NCBI RefSeq assembly: GCF_001436605.1
Contig: NZ_AYZL01000016.1
Coordinates: 149,392 to 213,391 of the forward strand
Length of the DNA stretch: 64,000 nt
Source of the DNA: Holzapfeliella floricola DSM 23037 = JCM 16512
GTDB taxonomy: Bacteria; Bacillota; Bacilli; Lactobacillales; Lactobacillaceae
Direction of reading: 5' to 3'
In this document: piece by piece, positions 1 through 10,900 of the stretch
How the letters are laid out: each line of letters begins with the position of its first letter
Position numbering within the stretch: position 1 is the stretch's first letter
Position numbers and translations under genes: made by a program
Notes under the pieces: generated by a model
What the model saw: the letters and a program-made list of their open reading frames with translations, nothing else
Databases searched by the model: none
Told to the model about the DNA's origin: nothing

Positions 1-14
1 CCAATTTTCCACAT
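1..14 (-). CDS. dusB: tRNA-dihydrouridine synthase DusB, first codons only (partial)
   Basis: Only the start of this minus-strand gene lies in the window; it reads M-W-K-I and then runs off the left edge. An AGGAAGAG Shine-Dalgarno sits about 5 bases before the ATG. MWKIG is the usual beginning of DusB, and in enterococci a dus gene follows ftsH-hslO, which is the context here. The identity rests on four residues plus gene order, so it is an inference. No clear terminator separates it from hslO, so co-transcription is likely. Confidence 0.45.
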
Positions 15-80
15 AGACACTCTTCCTCATTTTTACCTGTACTATTTTATCAGTTTATCCAAAAAGCCTCAACACCAGTT

Positions 81-959
81 TTAGCCTCGTTTTGCTAAAA
101 TATCTTTCAAGTCTGACTCACTATAGTGATAGTGTGCATTACAGAATTTACATACTGCCTCAGCTCCATGATCTTCTTCAATCATAGCCTCAATCTCTGA
201 TTTTTTCAAAGTAGCTAATGATTTTTCAAAGCGTTCTTTGCTACAGTCACACTTAAAGGTTACATCCATTGTATCTAAGATATCTACACCCTCAGGGAAA
301 ATCATTTCAGTAATTTCTTCAGGCGTTTTACCTTCGCGAACTAATTTAGAAACTAGTGGTAATTGTTTAAGACTATCTTCTAATTTGGCAATACTTTCTT
401 CACTTGCATTTGGCAACACTTGAATCATAAAGCCACCTGCAGCACCAATTGTATTGTTGGGATTAACAAAACATGACAAGCCAACAGCAGATGGAATTTG
501 TTCAGATTTAGCTAAATAGTAAGTGAAGTCCTCACCCAGCTCACCCGAAATTAACGGCACTTGACCTGTAAATGGTTCTTTCATATGCAAATCTTTAGTA
601 ACGCTAAACATGCCATTCGTTCCCACAGCACCCTTAACATCAATCTTTCCCTTTTCATTAAGTGGCAAGTGTACATGCGGATTTTGAATGTAACCTTTAA
701 CCATTCCATCGGCATTACCATCCATTACCATAGCACCTGCAGGTCCATCTCCTTGGATACGAACTGTTAACGTATCATCGCCTTTTAAAGTTGCTGTACT
801 TAGTAACAAAGTCCCAATTAATCCACGACCTAACGCCGCAGATGATGCACTGTAAGTATCGTGCTTTTGTTGTGCAGTTGACACTAATTCAGTTGCTGAA
901 ACAGCTAAAATTCTGAAGGCCTTATCTTTTGATATTGCTTTAATTAAATAATCTTTCAT
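81..959 (-). CDS. hslO: Hsp33 redox-regulated chaperone
   Basis: The 292-residue protein matches full-length Hsp33, a cytosolic holdase that is activated when oxidation releases zinc from four C-terminal cysteines. Those cysteines are visible as a CDC pair near residue 239 and a CKFC pair near residue 271. The N-terminal core domain carries the family feature of a Gly-rich segment around residues 45-75. The start follows a GAGGTG ribosome site about 8 bases upstream. It lies downstream of ftsH but behind a terminator-like hairpin, so some transcription may be separate. Family assignment is firm. Confidence 0.95.
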   Translation of the reverse strand: MKDYLIKAISKDKAFRILAVSATELVSTAQQKHDTYSASSAALGRGLIGTLLLSTATLKGDDTLTVRIQGDGPAGAMVMDGNADGMVKGYIQNPHVHLPLNEKGKIDVKGAVGTNGMFSVTKDLHMKEPFTGQVPLISGELGEDFTYYLAKSEQIPSAVGLSCFVNPNNTIGAAGGFMIQVLPNASEESIAKLEDSLKQLPLVSKLVREGKTPEEITEMIFPEGVDILDTMDVTFKCDCSKERFEKSLATLKKSEIEAMIEEDHGAEAVCKFCNAHYHYSESDLKDILAKRG

Positions 960-979
960 TGTTTTTTACACCTCATTAA

Positions 980-1006
980 AAAACAGAGCCACTAGGCTCT
1001 GTTTTT
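980..1006 (-). terminator. Terminator after ftsH
   Basis: On the minus strand a 10-bp stem (AAACAGAGCC / GGCTCTGTTT) with a 4-base loop is followed by a short T run. It begins directly at the ftsH stop codon and lies before hslO, so it probably reduces rather than abolishes read-through. Confidence 0.8.
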
Positions 1007-1007
1007 A

Positions 1008-3128
1008 TTATTTATCGTCACGATTATTATCATCGTTTGTTATTGTATCAGAATCTACATCTTTTTTGCTAGATGTGACTTCTTTTTCTATGTCTTTTTC
1101 TGATTTTTCTTGATCACTAATCTCTTCAGCATTTTTTGCTTCAGATTGTTTTTCTCTTTGATCTGCAGCTTGTTTTGATTCTTTGTAATCAGCAGTATCT
1201 TTTTCACTTGGAAATTCTGTTGATTCTTCTGGCATTTTACCTTCTTCAAATAATGACAGAATTTGTTTTTCATTCAACGTTTCATATTCAAGTAAAGCTT
1301 TAGCAATTAAATCATGTTGTTTATGATATTCTTTAATAATTTCAGTAGCACGTGTATGTGCTTCATTTATTATGCGACGAACTTCTTGATCAATTTTTGC
1401 GGCTGTATCTTGGCTATATGAAGGACCTTGACCATAAGCTGCCTGACCTTCTTGTTCTAATGCAACAGTACCTAATACATCGCTCATACCATATTGAGTC
1501 ACCATGGTACGTGCAATTTGTGTTGCTTGCTCAAAGTCATTTGAAGCACCGGAAGATAAACTATCGAAGATTAGTTCCTCTGCTGTACGTCCACCCATTA
1601 AACCAACAATTTGTTCTTCTAAGTCCTTTTTGCTTAGTAAAAATTGGTCTTCTTTAGGCAACGTAATCGCATAACCACCTGCACGACCACGAGGTACAAT
1701 AGTTACTTTTCTAACGGTTCTTGAATCGCTTAGAACAAGACCAATTAAAGCATGACCGGCTTCATGGTAAGCCACAATTTGACGATATTTTTCTGAAGTC
1801 TTGCGGTCTCTTTTAGCAGGACCTGCAATCACACGATCTTCTGCTTCGTCAATATCAAGAGAAGTAATCTTAGTATCGTTTCTTCTTGCAGCAACCAAAG
1901 CTGCTTCATTAAGCAAGTTCTCAAGGTCTGCCCCAACGAATCCGGGTGTTTGACGTGCAACTAGTTTCAAGTCAACATCTTCTGCTAAAGGCTTGTTTTT
2001 AGCGTGGACTTTCAAAATAGCCTCGCGGCCCTTAACATCTGGACGACCAACTAATACTTTACGGTCAAAACGGCCCGGACGAAGTAAAGCAGGATCTAAA
2101 ACATCAGAACGGTTAGTTGCCGCCATAACGATAACACCTTCTGTACCAGTAAATCCATCCATCTCAACCAATAATTGGTTTAAGGTTTGCTCACGTTCGT
2201 CGTTTCCGCCGCCCATACCGGCTCCACGCTGACGACCAACAGCATCAATTTCGTCAATAAAAATGATAGCAGGAGCTGATTTTTTAGCATTTTCAAATAA
2301 ATCACGAACACGAGAAGCCCCAACTCCGACAAACATTTCAACGAAGTCAGAACCAGAAATACTGTAAAATGGTACTTTAGCTTCACCAGCAACGGCTTTA
2401 GCTAAAAGTGTTTTACCGGTTCCGGGAGGTCCCTCAAGTAAAACACCAGATGGAATACGAGCACCAAGACTAGCAAAGCGTTTAGGTTGTTTCAAGAATT
2501 CAACTACTTCAACTAGTTCTTGTTTTTCTTCTTCTGCACCGGCAACATCACTAAACCTAATTTTGTTCTTAGTAGGATCTTCAGGTTTTGCTTTTGAACG
2601 ACCAACGTTCATCATACGGTTTCCACCGCCACCTTGGCCACCTCGAGCACCCCCCATCATCATGAAGAAAACAATTGCAATAATAATGATAGGTAGAAAA
2701 GAACCTAGCAATGTAAGCCAAAGACCTGTTTGTGGTTCACCATCCATTGACACATTAACTTTCTTATTTTGTGCTAATTCAGTGACTTGCTTTACTGTGT
2801 TATCATTAGCCAAAATTGTTGTTGAAAAGTTTTGAGTCGATGAATTTTGTCCACCTGTCAAAATTGACAACATTGAGTTATTTGACGTTTGATTTGTTTG
2901 ACTAGTTTTATAAGTTCCTGAAACCGTATAAGCGCCATTCACGGGCTGCATACTAAACTTATCAATACTATTATCATTTAGTTGCGTAATAAATTCTGAA
3001 TAACTAACATTTTTGACTGACTTACTGCTTCCACCATTAAAGAACCAGTTAAATCCTGCCAAAATAATGATTGCAGCAATAATATAAAAGAATATATTAT
3101 TCCTGAATTTTTTGGGACTTTTATTCAT
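1008..3128 (-). CDS. ftsH: ATP-dependent zinc metalloprotease FtsH
   Basis: FtsH is a membrane-anchored AAA+ protease that degrades membrane and regulatory proteins. The 706-residue product has a transmembrane segment at about 13-31, an extracytoplasmic domain to about 135, and a second membrane segment at about 139-158. A Gly-rich linker follows, then the Walker A motif GPPGTGKT (233-240), the Walker B region FIDEID, and the zinc-binding HEAGH near residue 455. The last 60 or so residues are a Lys/Glu/Asp-rich low-complexity tail. The start has a GGAGGT site. It follows tilS by 32 bases with no hpt gene between them. Confidence 0.98.
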   Translation of the reverse strand: MNKSPKKFRNNIFFYIIAAIIILAGFNWFFNGGSSKSVKNVSYSEFITQLNDNSIDKFSMQPVNGAYTVSGTYKTSQTNQTSNNSMLSILTGGQNSSTQNFSTTILANDNTVKQVTELAQNKKVNVSMDGEPQTGLWLTLLGSFLPIIIIAIVFFMMMGGARGGQGGGGNRMMNVGRSKAKPEDPTKNKIRFSDVAGAEEEKQELVEVVEFLKQPKRFASLGARIPSGVLLEGPPGTGKTLLAKAVAGEAKVPFYSISGSDFVEMFVGVGASRVRDLFENAKKSAPAIIFIDEIDAVGRQRGAGMGGGNDEREQTLNQLLVEMDGFTGTEGVIVMAATNRSDVLDPALLRPGRFDRKVLVGRPDVKGREAILKVHAKNKPLAEDVDLKLVARQTPGFVGADLENLLNEAALVAARRNDTKITSLDIDEAEDRVIAGPAKRDRKTSEKYRQIVAYHEAGHALIGLVLSDSRTVRKVTIVPRGRAGGYAITLPKEDQFLLSKKDLEEQIVGLMGGRTAEELIFDSLSSGASNDFEQATQIARTMVTQYGMSDVLGTVALEQEGQAAYGQGPSYSQDTAAKIDQEVRRIINEAHTRATEIIKEYHKQHDLIAKALLEYETLNEKQILSLFEEGKMPEESTEFPSEKDTADYKESKQAADQREKQSEAKNAEEISDQEKSEKDIEKEVTSSKKDVDSDTITNDDNNRDDK

Positions 3129-3160
3129 AAGTAACCTCCGATTTCATAAACTACTTCTTA

Positions 3161-4483
3161 CTATTTTGCCACAAAGAAATATAATTTTCTAGACTGTTGT
3201 GATAAAGAATTATAACTGTAAATATTTTGAATCCAATAAATATCTGATCCATAAATTGCCAAAAAGTACTCCTTCAAAATTGTCGGAATTCCCACCTTAG
3301 CAAAAACTTTTTTCACTTTTTGGTGATGGTCATTTGATAGTAGCACAGATTGATTAGGTGTTAACCCTAAATACAAGTTTTGATCTAGTGGAACATCGAA
3401 TACTCCAATGCACTCAAAACCTTCAACTTTTTTACCAGTACTAACTATATACTGTTGCTCACAAAACAAAAGTGGTTTGTTCAGCTCAATAAGTTGTGGG
3501 GTGATTCTAAGTTTATCATACGTTAAAAAAAAGGTGTCATTTTTAACTAGAAATTGAATTTTATTAGTTAGCGTTAAACTGCCGCCCTTAATTAAAATAT
3601 GTTTGAGCTGCTTATGTTGTTGCTCAGATAAAAACACCTTATCACTAAATGCTTTCATTGTTAAATAACTAAGATAGTCTGACCAGTTAGTTGTTGGAAT
3701 TTTAGTAAAATCTTTAATTTCACCCTGATATAAATTAGTTGTCACTTGTCTTTGGGTTGTTACAAGTTCAAAAAGTGTTGTTTGTGCTTGAGTTAATTTT
3801 GTCACCGTTCGTTGATAACGCTGACCATTTTCAACAATATAAGGTGTTTCTTTTCTCAAAATTGGAATGACATGGTGGCGCATACGATTGCGCATTGTAA
3901 AATCGGTATTATTTGTTTCATCTGTAATATAAACGATACCCTGACTATTTAAATAATCTAACAGCTGTTCCTTAGAAAAATTAAGTAGCGGTCTCACGAG
4001 TTGTCCTTCAAAAAAAGGCCGCTTTGCGGCTAAAGACGACATTTCCTGTGCATCTCCACTTCGAACTAATTTTAACAAAATCGTTTCCAACACATCATCT
4101 CCATGATGAGCTGTCATAACATAGTTCGCATTTTCTTTTTTTTGAACCTCTTGAAAAAACTGATACCTCATCTGACGAGCCGCTGCTTCAATACCTGTGC
4201 CAGGATGAAGCGTTTCGGGCCAATCATAACTTTCAATGGTTAACCCTTTATCTTTTGCATAACTCTGCAATAGCCTTAGTTCTTGCTCTGAATCGACACG
4301 CAATTGATGATTAACATGAGCAATAACTAACTGGTCTTTAGGATAATAAAGACTGTGATACAGCAAATCTAGCAATGCCATAGAGTCTGGTCCAGCAGAT
4401 ACAGCAACAACTATTCTATCTAATTTGATATCAATTTGTAAGTCTTTTAGTTTTTGCTCAAACACTCGCTGGATAGCCATCAT
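3161..4483 (-). CDS. tilS: tRNA(Ile) lysidine synthetase TilS
   Basis: TilS uses ATP and lysine to convert C34 of tRNA-Ile(CAU) to lysidine, so the tRNA reads AUA. The N-terminal N-type ATP-pyrophosphatase domain holds the P-loop SAGPDS near residue 30 and the motif HHGDD near residue 126. C-terminal TilS-specific domains fill the remainder of the 440 residues. The start codon overlaps the stop of the upstream S1-domain gene (ATGA), which implies translational coupling. The enzyme is normally essential. Confidence 0.95.
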   Translation of the reverse strand: MMAIQRVFEQKLKDLQIDIKLDRIVVAVSAGPDSMALLDLLYHSLYYPKDQLVIAHVNHQLRVDSEQELRLLQSYAKDKGLTIESYDWPETLHPGTGIEAAARQMRYQFFQEVQKKENANYVMTAHHGDDVLETILLKLVRSGDAQEMSSLAAKRPFFEGQLVRPLLNFSKEQLLDYLNSQGIVYITDETNNTDFTMRNRMRHHVIPILRKETPYIVENGQRYQRTVTKLTQAQTTLFELVTTQRQVTTNLYQGEIKDFTKIPTTNWSDYLSYLTMKAFSDKVFLSEQQHKQLKHILIKGGSLTLTNKIQFLVKNDTFFLTYDKLRITPQLIELNKPLLFCEQQYIVSTGKKVEGFECIGVFDVPLDQNLYLGLTPNQSVLLSNDHHQKVKKVFAKVGIPTILKEYFLAIYGSDIYWIQNIYSYNSLSQQSRKLYFFVAK

Positions 4484-4833
4484 TTTTCAGCAGCGTACTT
4501 ATCTAAGAATTCACTGGCTTGTTTCAACACGTGTTCAATCTTTTTGGCAAAAGGCTTTGTCTGATCAGCTTCTAATGGATTAGACAGATCCTTTAGATCT
4601 TGGTTATCATATTGCTTTTGTGAAAGTTCAATTTTTTGAGGTGTTTCAGCAGATAAAACAACACCATCAATCATTTGACCAACATCATAATACATTTGCC
4701 AGTCATCATTTTTTCCATAATCAAGTTCTTGTCGCTTGATTAAACCATGATGTTTATCATCAAGTGTCACAAAAACACCAAATGAAGCAACATTATTAAT
4801 TGTACCTTGTAATCTTTGGCCTTGTTTAATCAT
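4480..4833 (-). CDS. S1 RNA-binding domain protein (YabR-like)
   Basis: This 117-residue protein starts with a single S1 OB-fold of about 70 residues, including the conserved GV-F-V core (FGVFVTLDDKHHGLI), and ends in a charged helical tail. Related proteins sit between divIC and tilS across Firmicutes (YabR of Bacillus). S1 domains bind RNA, but the exact role of this small family is not settled. It overlaps tilS by four bases. Confidence 0.85.
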   Translation of the reverse strand: MIKQGQRLQGTINNVASFGVFVTLDDKHHGLIKRQELDYGKNDDWQMYYDVGQMIDGVVLSAETPQKIELSQKQYDNQDLKDLSNPLEADQTKPFAKKIEHVLKQASEFLDKYAAEK

Positions 4834-4845
4834 CTAATCCCTCTC

Positions 4846-5214
4846 TTACTTTGATTGACTATTATCTGAAATATCAAATATAACTTCATTAGGCTTTGAA
4901 TAGAGATATTTATCTCGGACAACTTTTTGGAGGTAATCGGGGTCATTTAATCTTTGTTCCTCATTAGACAATAAATGTTGTTTCTGTAATAGAGTATCCA
5001 ACTTTTGCTGGCTTTCTTCTGCTTGAACATTAAGATTGTGCGTATCTATTGTCATTTTTGTGATTTGCATCCCTGTTAATAAAACAATGAACCCAAACAG
5101 CGCCGCATACAAACGACGTCTTCTGACATGAACTTTACGCTCATGACGTTGTTTTTTAAAAACACTCTTTTCACTTGAAGCAATTTGATACGTGTGCTTA
5201 ACTTTACGACCCAT
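4846..5214 (-). CDS. divIC: Cell-division protein DivIC (FtsB-like)
   Basis: DivIC is a bitopic divisome protein that pairs with FtsL and DivIB at the septum. The 122-residue product has a basic cytoplasmic N-terminus with many Arg and Lys residues (about 1-33), one membrane segment (about 34-53), and an extracellular coiled coil with the FtsB/DivIC-type ending LNDPDYLQKVVRDKYLYSK. Its place between rqcP and the S1-domain gene matches other Firmicutes. Confidence 0.9.
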   Translation of the reverse strand: MGRKVKHTYQIASSEKSVFKKQRHERKVHVRRRRLYAALFGFIVLLTGMQITKMTIDTHNLNVQAEESQQKLDTLLQKQHLLSNEEQRLNDPDYLQKVVRDKYLYSKPNEVIFDISDNSQSK

Positions 5215-5228
5215 TTTATTCCCCCCTA

Positions 5229-5471
5229 TTAGTCAACTAATTCGTAAAGATCTTGTGCTTCTGATTTTTTAGTTGTTTCTAACAAGTTCAAAATACGAGC
5301 CTTAATAGTACGGTTACCAAAGCTCACTTCTAAAATGTCGCCAATTTGAACTTTGGTTGATGATTTAATTGTTTTGTCGTTAACTTTAATACGACCTTGG
5401 TCAGCCATTTCTTTTGCAATGGTTCTTCTTTTAATAATTCTCGATACTTTTAAAAATCGGTCAATTCTCAT
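5229..5471 (-). CDS. rqcP: RqcP, S4-domain ribosome quality-control factor (YabO/Hsp15-like)
   Basis: The 80-residue protein is almost entirely an S4 RNA-binding domain (MRIDRFLKVSRIIKRRTIAKE at the start, then the VND/ILEV strand pair). RqcP binds the obstructed 50S subunit and works with RqcH in C-terminal alanine tailing of stalled chains. It overlaps the end of mfd by four bases and precedes divIC, as in Bacillus. Confidence 0.9.
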   Translation of the reverse strand: MRIDRFLKVSRIIKRRTIAKEMADQGRIKVNDKTIKSSTKVQIGDILEVSFGNRTIKARILNLLETTKKSEAQDLYELVD

Positions 5472-8400
5472 GAGGTGGTCTCCTTTTCATTTAATAAATC
5501 AGATGCCGCACTTAAAAATGAACTTAATTCAGCTATCCATTTCCTAACCGGCATGTCTTTTGTTGTCATTAAACTAATTTGTAATTCTTGTTTTTTATTG
5601 AGTGCAACTTTTGCTTTTAGTGTTGTTTCACTAAGCGCCTTAAAAGCTCTTGCACCCTTTAATGTTTCTGTTGCTTTTGCATCAAATGTTACCGTTAATT
5701 GCAATCCTTGTTGTCTGATTAACTTAACTTGTGCTTGATCAGCTAGTAATTTTAATTCAGCAATTTGGAGCAAATGCTCAACAGCTTCTGGATAATCGCC
5801 AAAACGATCTAATAATTCATCTTCAATTTTTGGAATTTCATCGCTTGAATCAACCATTTTGATACGCTTATAAAGTTCGATTTTTTGAGGCTGATCGACG
5901 ATATAATCATCTGGAATATACGCTTGTAAATCAAGATTAATAACAGAATCAGTCGTTTTAACTGGCTTTTTATTTCCTTGGCGTTTTTTCACAGCCTCTT
6001 CAAGCATTTGTGAGTAAAGGTCAAATCCAACCGCATCAATAAATCCGTGCTGTTGTTTACCCAACATATTACCGGCTCCTCGAATTGATAAATCACGCAT
6101 GGCTATTTTAAATCCTGAACCTAGCTCCGTAAAGTCTTTAATTGCTTCTAGGCGCTTTTGACCGACTTCGGTTAATACTTTATTTTCTTGATACAGCAAG
6201 TAAGCATAGGCCAATCGATTTGACCGACCAACTCGACCACGCAATTGATATAACTGTGATAAGCCATAGTAATCAGCATTTTCTACAAGCAAAGTATTAG
6301 CATTAGGTAAATCAACACCTGTTTCTATAATTGTTGTGGTGACCAAAACATCATATTCACCATTAATGAAGTCCATCATCACATTTTCAAGTTGATGTTC
6401 ACTCATTTGACCATGAATATAACCTACACGCGCTTCGGGTACGAGTTGTTGTAAATAGAAAACAACGCTTTCAATGTCTTCAACACGATTATGAAGATAA
6501 AAAACCTGCCCATCTCGTCTCATTTCACGTAGAATAGCTTCTTTAATGACGCTTTCATTTTGTTCCATCACATAAGTTTGAATAGGGAAGCGGTTAGTTG
6601 GCGCTGTTTCAATTACAGATAAATCTCTCACGCCGACCATTGACATATGTAGCGTTCGAGGAATTGGTGTTGCCGTCAAGGTTAAAACATCAACTTGGGC
6701 CTTTAAAGCTTTAAGCCGTTCTTTATGTTTAACACCAAAACGCTGTTCTTCATCCACAATCAACAGCCCTAAATCTTTAAACTTAATATCTTGTGATAAC
6801 AAACGATGTGTTCCCACTAAAATATCAATTTGACCTTCCTTAAGCTGTTCAATAATTTCTTTGACTTGTTTAGCCGTTTGAAAGCGAGAAACAACCGCAA
6901 TGTTAACAGGAAAATCACGAAATCTTTCAGTCATAGTTTCATAATGCTGTTGCGCCAAAATAGTTGTTGGGACTAAAAACGCAGCCTGTTTATTATCTTG
7001 TACAGCTTTAAATGCTGCTCGAACAGCTACTTCAGTCTTACCAAATCCAACATCTCCAACCAACAAGCGATCCATTGGTCGTGTTTTTTCCATATCTTGT
7101 TTAATCTCGTTGATACTGCGAATTTGATCGCCTGTCTCAACGTAAGGAAAAGCTGACTCAAAATCTCGTTGCATTTGATTATCTGGCGAAAAAGCAAAAC
7201 CTTTTTCACTTTCACGTTGTGCATAAAGTTCAATCAGTTCATCGGCAATATCTTCAATCTTAGCTGCAACGCTGCGCTTTGTTTTAGCCCACTCGCTACT
7301 ACCTAATTTATTGATTTTTGGACTTTTACCTTCAGCTGCAACGTATTTTTGAACAAGTTTGAGTTGATCAGCGGGGACAAAAAGCTGATCACCCTTTTGG
7401 TAAGTAATCGTAATATAGTCTTTAGGCACATCATTCGTAACCAGCGTCTGAATTCCTTCAAAACGCCCAATTCCGTGGTTAACGTGGACCACATAGTCGC
7501 CAGGTTTTAACTCACTATAATTTTTAATTCGCTGCGCATTTTCAATCTTTTCAACACGCTGACGTTTCTTTTTAGGTTTTGCATTAAATAACTCTCGCTC
7601 AGTCAAATAAACAAAGCGTTGGTTTGTCAAAATAAACCCATGAGGTAAATCACCCACTATTAACTGTGTTTGATTAGAATTGATTTCGCCATTTGCGTGG
7701 TAGTTAACCGTAATTTCAAAATCTTGAAAGGTTTGGGTCAATTTTTTAGCACGCTCTTCATTATCAGCTTGTATAACAACGGTTTGTTCTTGCAGTTGAT
7801 AACGTTCAATCTCTGTTTTAATCAAAGGCATTTGTGAAAAATATTGTTGTGGAATTTGCGTCTTATAGTCACAAATCTGGTCTAGTTTGAGTCGACCCAT
7901 TCCTCTTTGAAAAAGCGATAATAATAATTGAGAATGCTTGTCTTGATTAAAACTATCAAAAAATGTCCAATTTGGGTTTTGTGATTCTAACCACCGTTTT
8001 TCATTTGATTCCTGGGTTTGATATTGTTCATTTAACGTGATATTTTCGCGAACACTATCATTAATCGCAGGTAAATCATCGAGCACCATTAAACCGTCTT
8101 CAATCAAATAATCAAGTAACTTAAATTGCTTTTCTTGTAGATAATTCATATAAAAACTTACTTTTTCAGGTAAAATACCTTCAAGTAATAAATCTCTAGC
8201 TTGCTTTTGCTCTGAGTAATCAAAGCCACCTTGACTATCTGCTAATAATTCGTCTAGTTTTTGACCTGCTTGCTTTACCTGATTGATTTCAAAAACACGG
8301 TCTTTAGCGGGTAACAAATGTACTTCATTCTGAGTTGTTAAACTGCGTTGTGTTTCAACATCAAATATTTTAATTGTCTCCAAATTGTCCCCAAAAAATT

Positions 8401-8977
8401 CAAGTCTTAGCGGTTGAGAGTTTGTTAATGGATAAACATCTAAAATATCTCCTCGCAAAGCAAATTCACCAGGTTTAACTACCATCTGGTCACGTTTATA
8501 ACCACTTTTAACTAACCAATTTTTAAGACTGTTCAGTGCATAATCGTGTTCAGCCACAAGATGATAACTAGCGGCTGCAAATTCTTGTGGACTCGTCAAA
8601 GGATAAGCTAACGACTGAGGTGTCGTGACCACAATTCCAGCTTTTTGAGTAGTTAAAAAGTTCAAGGCTTCAATACGGTTAGTTAACTCTTCAGTTGATG
8701 AAATAGCACCTTGCGTTGCTATTAACGGATCAACATCAAAGTAATACAACTTGTCTTCATCAACAATACTTGAAAGACTTTGATACAATGCATCAGCTTT
8801 ATGAGACGACTCCATCACAACTAAAATCGGCTTATCAACTTGCTGCAAAATCGCCTTCAAAAATATTGGTTGAGCATTTGGATTAACCCCTGTTAACAAT
8901 GACCTCTTGGAAGTTAAAGCCTGATTGATAAAGTCAACAAAGGGGTCGCTTTTATTAATAAAATCAACAATTTTCAA
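5468..8977 (-). CDS. mfd: Transcription-repair coupling factor Mfd
   Basis: Mfd removes RNA polymerase stalled at DNA lesions and recruits UvrA. The 1169-residue length is typical. In order come a UvrB-like N-terminal region, the RNA polymerase interaction domain (VVHVNHGIGRFEG, near residue 495), RecG-like helicase motifs (Walker A GDVGFGKTE near 650, DEEQRFG near 745, helicase-C GRVGRSNR near 925) and the C-terminal TRCF domain. The start is a TTG behind a G-rich ribosome site. It is co-directional with pth upstream and rqcP downstream. Confidence 0.97.
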   Translation of the reverse strand: MKIVDFINKSDPFVDFINQALTSKRSLLTGVNPNAQPIFLKAILQQVDKPILVVMESSHKADALYQSLSSIVDEDKLYYFDVDPLIATQGAISSTEELTNRIEALNFLTTQKAGIVVTTPQSLAYPLTSPQEFAAASYHLVAEHDYALNSLKNWLVKSGYKRDQMVVKPGEFALRGDILDVYPLTNSQPLRLEFFGDNLETIKIFDVETQRSLTTQNEVHLLPAKDRVFEINQVKQAGQKLDELLADSQGGFDYSEQKQARDLLLEGILPEKVSFYMNYLQEKQFKLLDYLIEDGLMVLDDLPAINDSVRENITLNEQYQTQESNEKRWLESQNPNWTFFDSFNQDKHSQLLLSLFQRGMGRLKLDQICDYKTQIPQQYFSQMPLIKTEIERYQLQEQTVVIQADNEERAKKLTQTFQDFEITVNYHANGEINSNQTQLIVGDLPHGFILTNQRFVYLTERELFNAKPKKKRQRVEKIENAQRIKNYSELKPGDYVVHVNHGIGRFEGIQTLVTNDVPKDYITITYQKGDQLFVPADQLKLVQKYVAAEGKSPKINKLGSSEWAKTKRSVAAKIEDIADELIELYAQRESEKGFAFSPDNQMQRDFESAFPYVETGDQIRSINEIKQDMEKTRPMDRLLVGDVGFGKTEVAVRAAFKAVQDNKQAAFLVPTTILAQQHYETMTERFRDFPVNIAVVSRFQTAKQVKEIIEQLKEGQIDILVGTHRLLSQDIKFKDLGLLIVDEEQRFGVKHKERLKALKAQVDVLTLTATPIPRTLHMSMVGVRDLSVIETAPTNRFPIQTYVMEQNESVIKEAILREMRRDGQVFYLHNRVEDIESVVFYLQQLVPEARVGYIHGQMSEHQLENVMMDFINGEYDVLVTTTIIETGVDLPNANTLLVENADYYGLSQLYQLRGRVGRSNRLAYAYLLYQENKVLTEVGQKRLEAIKDFTELGSGFKIAMRDLSIRGAGNMLGKQQHGFIDAVGFDLYSQMLEEAVKKRQGNKKPVKTTDSVINLDLQAYIPDDYIVDQPQKIELYKRIKMVDSSDEIPKIEDELLDRFGDYPEAVEHLLQIAELKLLADQAQVKLIRQQGLQLTVTFDAKATETLKGARAFKALSETTLKAKVALNKKQELQISLMTTKDMPVRKWIAELSSFLSAASDLLNEKETTS

Positions 8978-8999
8978 ACTTAACCCCCCATTCTTTTGA

Positions 9000-9557
9000 T
9001 TAGTTATATTGATTCATCAACTTGTTCATTGCTTCACCAGTAATAAATTTTTCTAAAATTTCAACAACTGTCTCAAGTGAATCATCAATTGCTTTAGCAT
9101 CTTCACCAGTAAACGGGCTGAGTACCCAGTTAACAACTGTTGCGTTTTCGGGATGCTTAATACCCACTTTTAATCTTGGAAAAGATTTTGTTCCAAGTCC
9201 ATTAATAATACTTTTAATCCCGTTGTGACCACCAGCTGAGCCCGACTGACGCAATCTGATTTTGGCCATTGGTAAATCCATATCATCTTGAATCACTAAA
9301 ATATCTTCTGGATCAATTTTAAAAAAGTTTGCTAATTGTGAGACATGACGGCCGGAATCATTCATATAAGTTAAGGGCTCCGCTAAAATAACTGACTCAC
9401 CATTAATAACTGTCTTTGTAAAACTACCCATAAACTTTTCACTATCTAAATTCAGATGGTGACTATCACAAAACTTATCGATAGCCATAAATCCAACATT
9501 ATGCTTTGTTTTTTGGTATTTATTTCCTGGGTTACCCAACCCAACAATTAATTTCAT
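9000..9557 (-). CDS. pth: Peptidyl-tRNA hydrolase
   Basis: Pth recycles tRNA from peptidyl-tRNA released by stalled ribosomes. The protein begins MKLIVGLGNPG, the classic N-terminus, and has the catalytic His in KHNVGF, the Asp in IQDDMDLP, and GGHNGIKSI. From the chosen ATG it is 185 residues. A TTG three codons upstream is an alternative start, but the AAAGGA site is then very close. It lies 22 bases before mfd and is divergent from ldh. Confidence 0.95.
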   Translation of the reverse strand: MKLIVGLGNPGNKYQKTKHNVGFMAIDKFCDSHHLNLDSEKFMGSFTKTVINGESVILAEPLTYMNDSGRHVSQLANFFKIDPEDILVIQDDMDLPMAKIRLRQSGSAGGHNGIKSIINGLGTKSFPRLKVGIKHPENATVVNWVLSPFTGEDAKAIDDSLETVVEILEKFITGEAMNKLMNQYN

Positions 9558-9601
9558 ATTTGTCAAAATCCTTTATTTTCTATATATCATAACTACTTAA
9601 A

Positions 9602-9607
9602 ATTATA
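9602..9607 (-). promoter_or_regulatory. Extended -10 promoter for pth-mfd operon
   Basis: On the minus strand the sequence reads TGCTATAAT, a TG-extended -10 box with consensus TATAAT, about 45 bases upstream of pth. No convincing -35 box is present at 16-18 bases. It probably drives the long pth-to-dusB transcript. Confidence 0.55.
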
Positions 9608-9705
9608 GCATAATTTGTTGTTTGATTATATTTACACCAATGGTTTAAAAGAAATTCAAAAATATTTAAAAAAAATTTTTATATGCAGATAGGAATTTTA
9701 AAATA

Positions 9706-9714
9706 TGTTATTAT
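9706..9714 (+). promoter_or_regulatory. Extended -10 promoter for ldh
   Basis: The plus strand carries TGTTATTAT, a TG-extended -10 box, 42 bases before the ldh start. The -35 region is poor, and an A/T-rich upstream stretch (about 9655-9685) may help as an UP-like element. No cre-like site was seen in the intergenic region. Confidence 0.55.
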
Positions 9715-9749
9715 ATAGATGAATAAATAATTATTACTCGAAAGGATGA

Positions 9750-10730
<981 letters not shown>

Positions 10731-10747
10731 TCTTTCAATTTAAGATT

Positions 10748-10783
10748 AAAAATAGCCAAGCCTAGTGCTTGGCTATTTTTTTG
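10748..10783 (+). terminator. Terminator after ldh
   Basis: An 11-bp stem (AAATAGCCAAG / CTTGGCTATTT) with a 7-base loop is followed by a T run just after the ldh stop codon. Confidence 0.9.
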
Positions 10784-10821
10784 CGTTTATCTCTTGCTTT
10801 TAGCCATAACATCACCTATAT

Positions 10822-10847
10822 TTAATGATAGACTCATTTATCATTAA
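10822..10847. repeat. Inverted repeat upstream of cbpB
   Basis: A perfect 9-bp inverted repeat, TTAATGATA and TATCATTAA, is separated by 8 bases. It lies about 55 bases before the cbpB start, where an operator could sit. It has no T run after it, so it is not a terminator. No regulator can be named. Confidence 0.5.
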
Positions 10848-10900
10848 TACAAATTGTGTTAAGCTTTATCCTATCAACAAAAAGTATGAAAGGAGCTATT

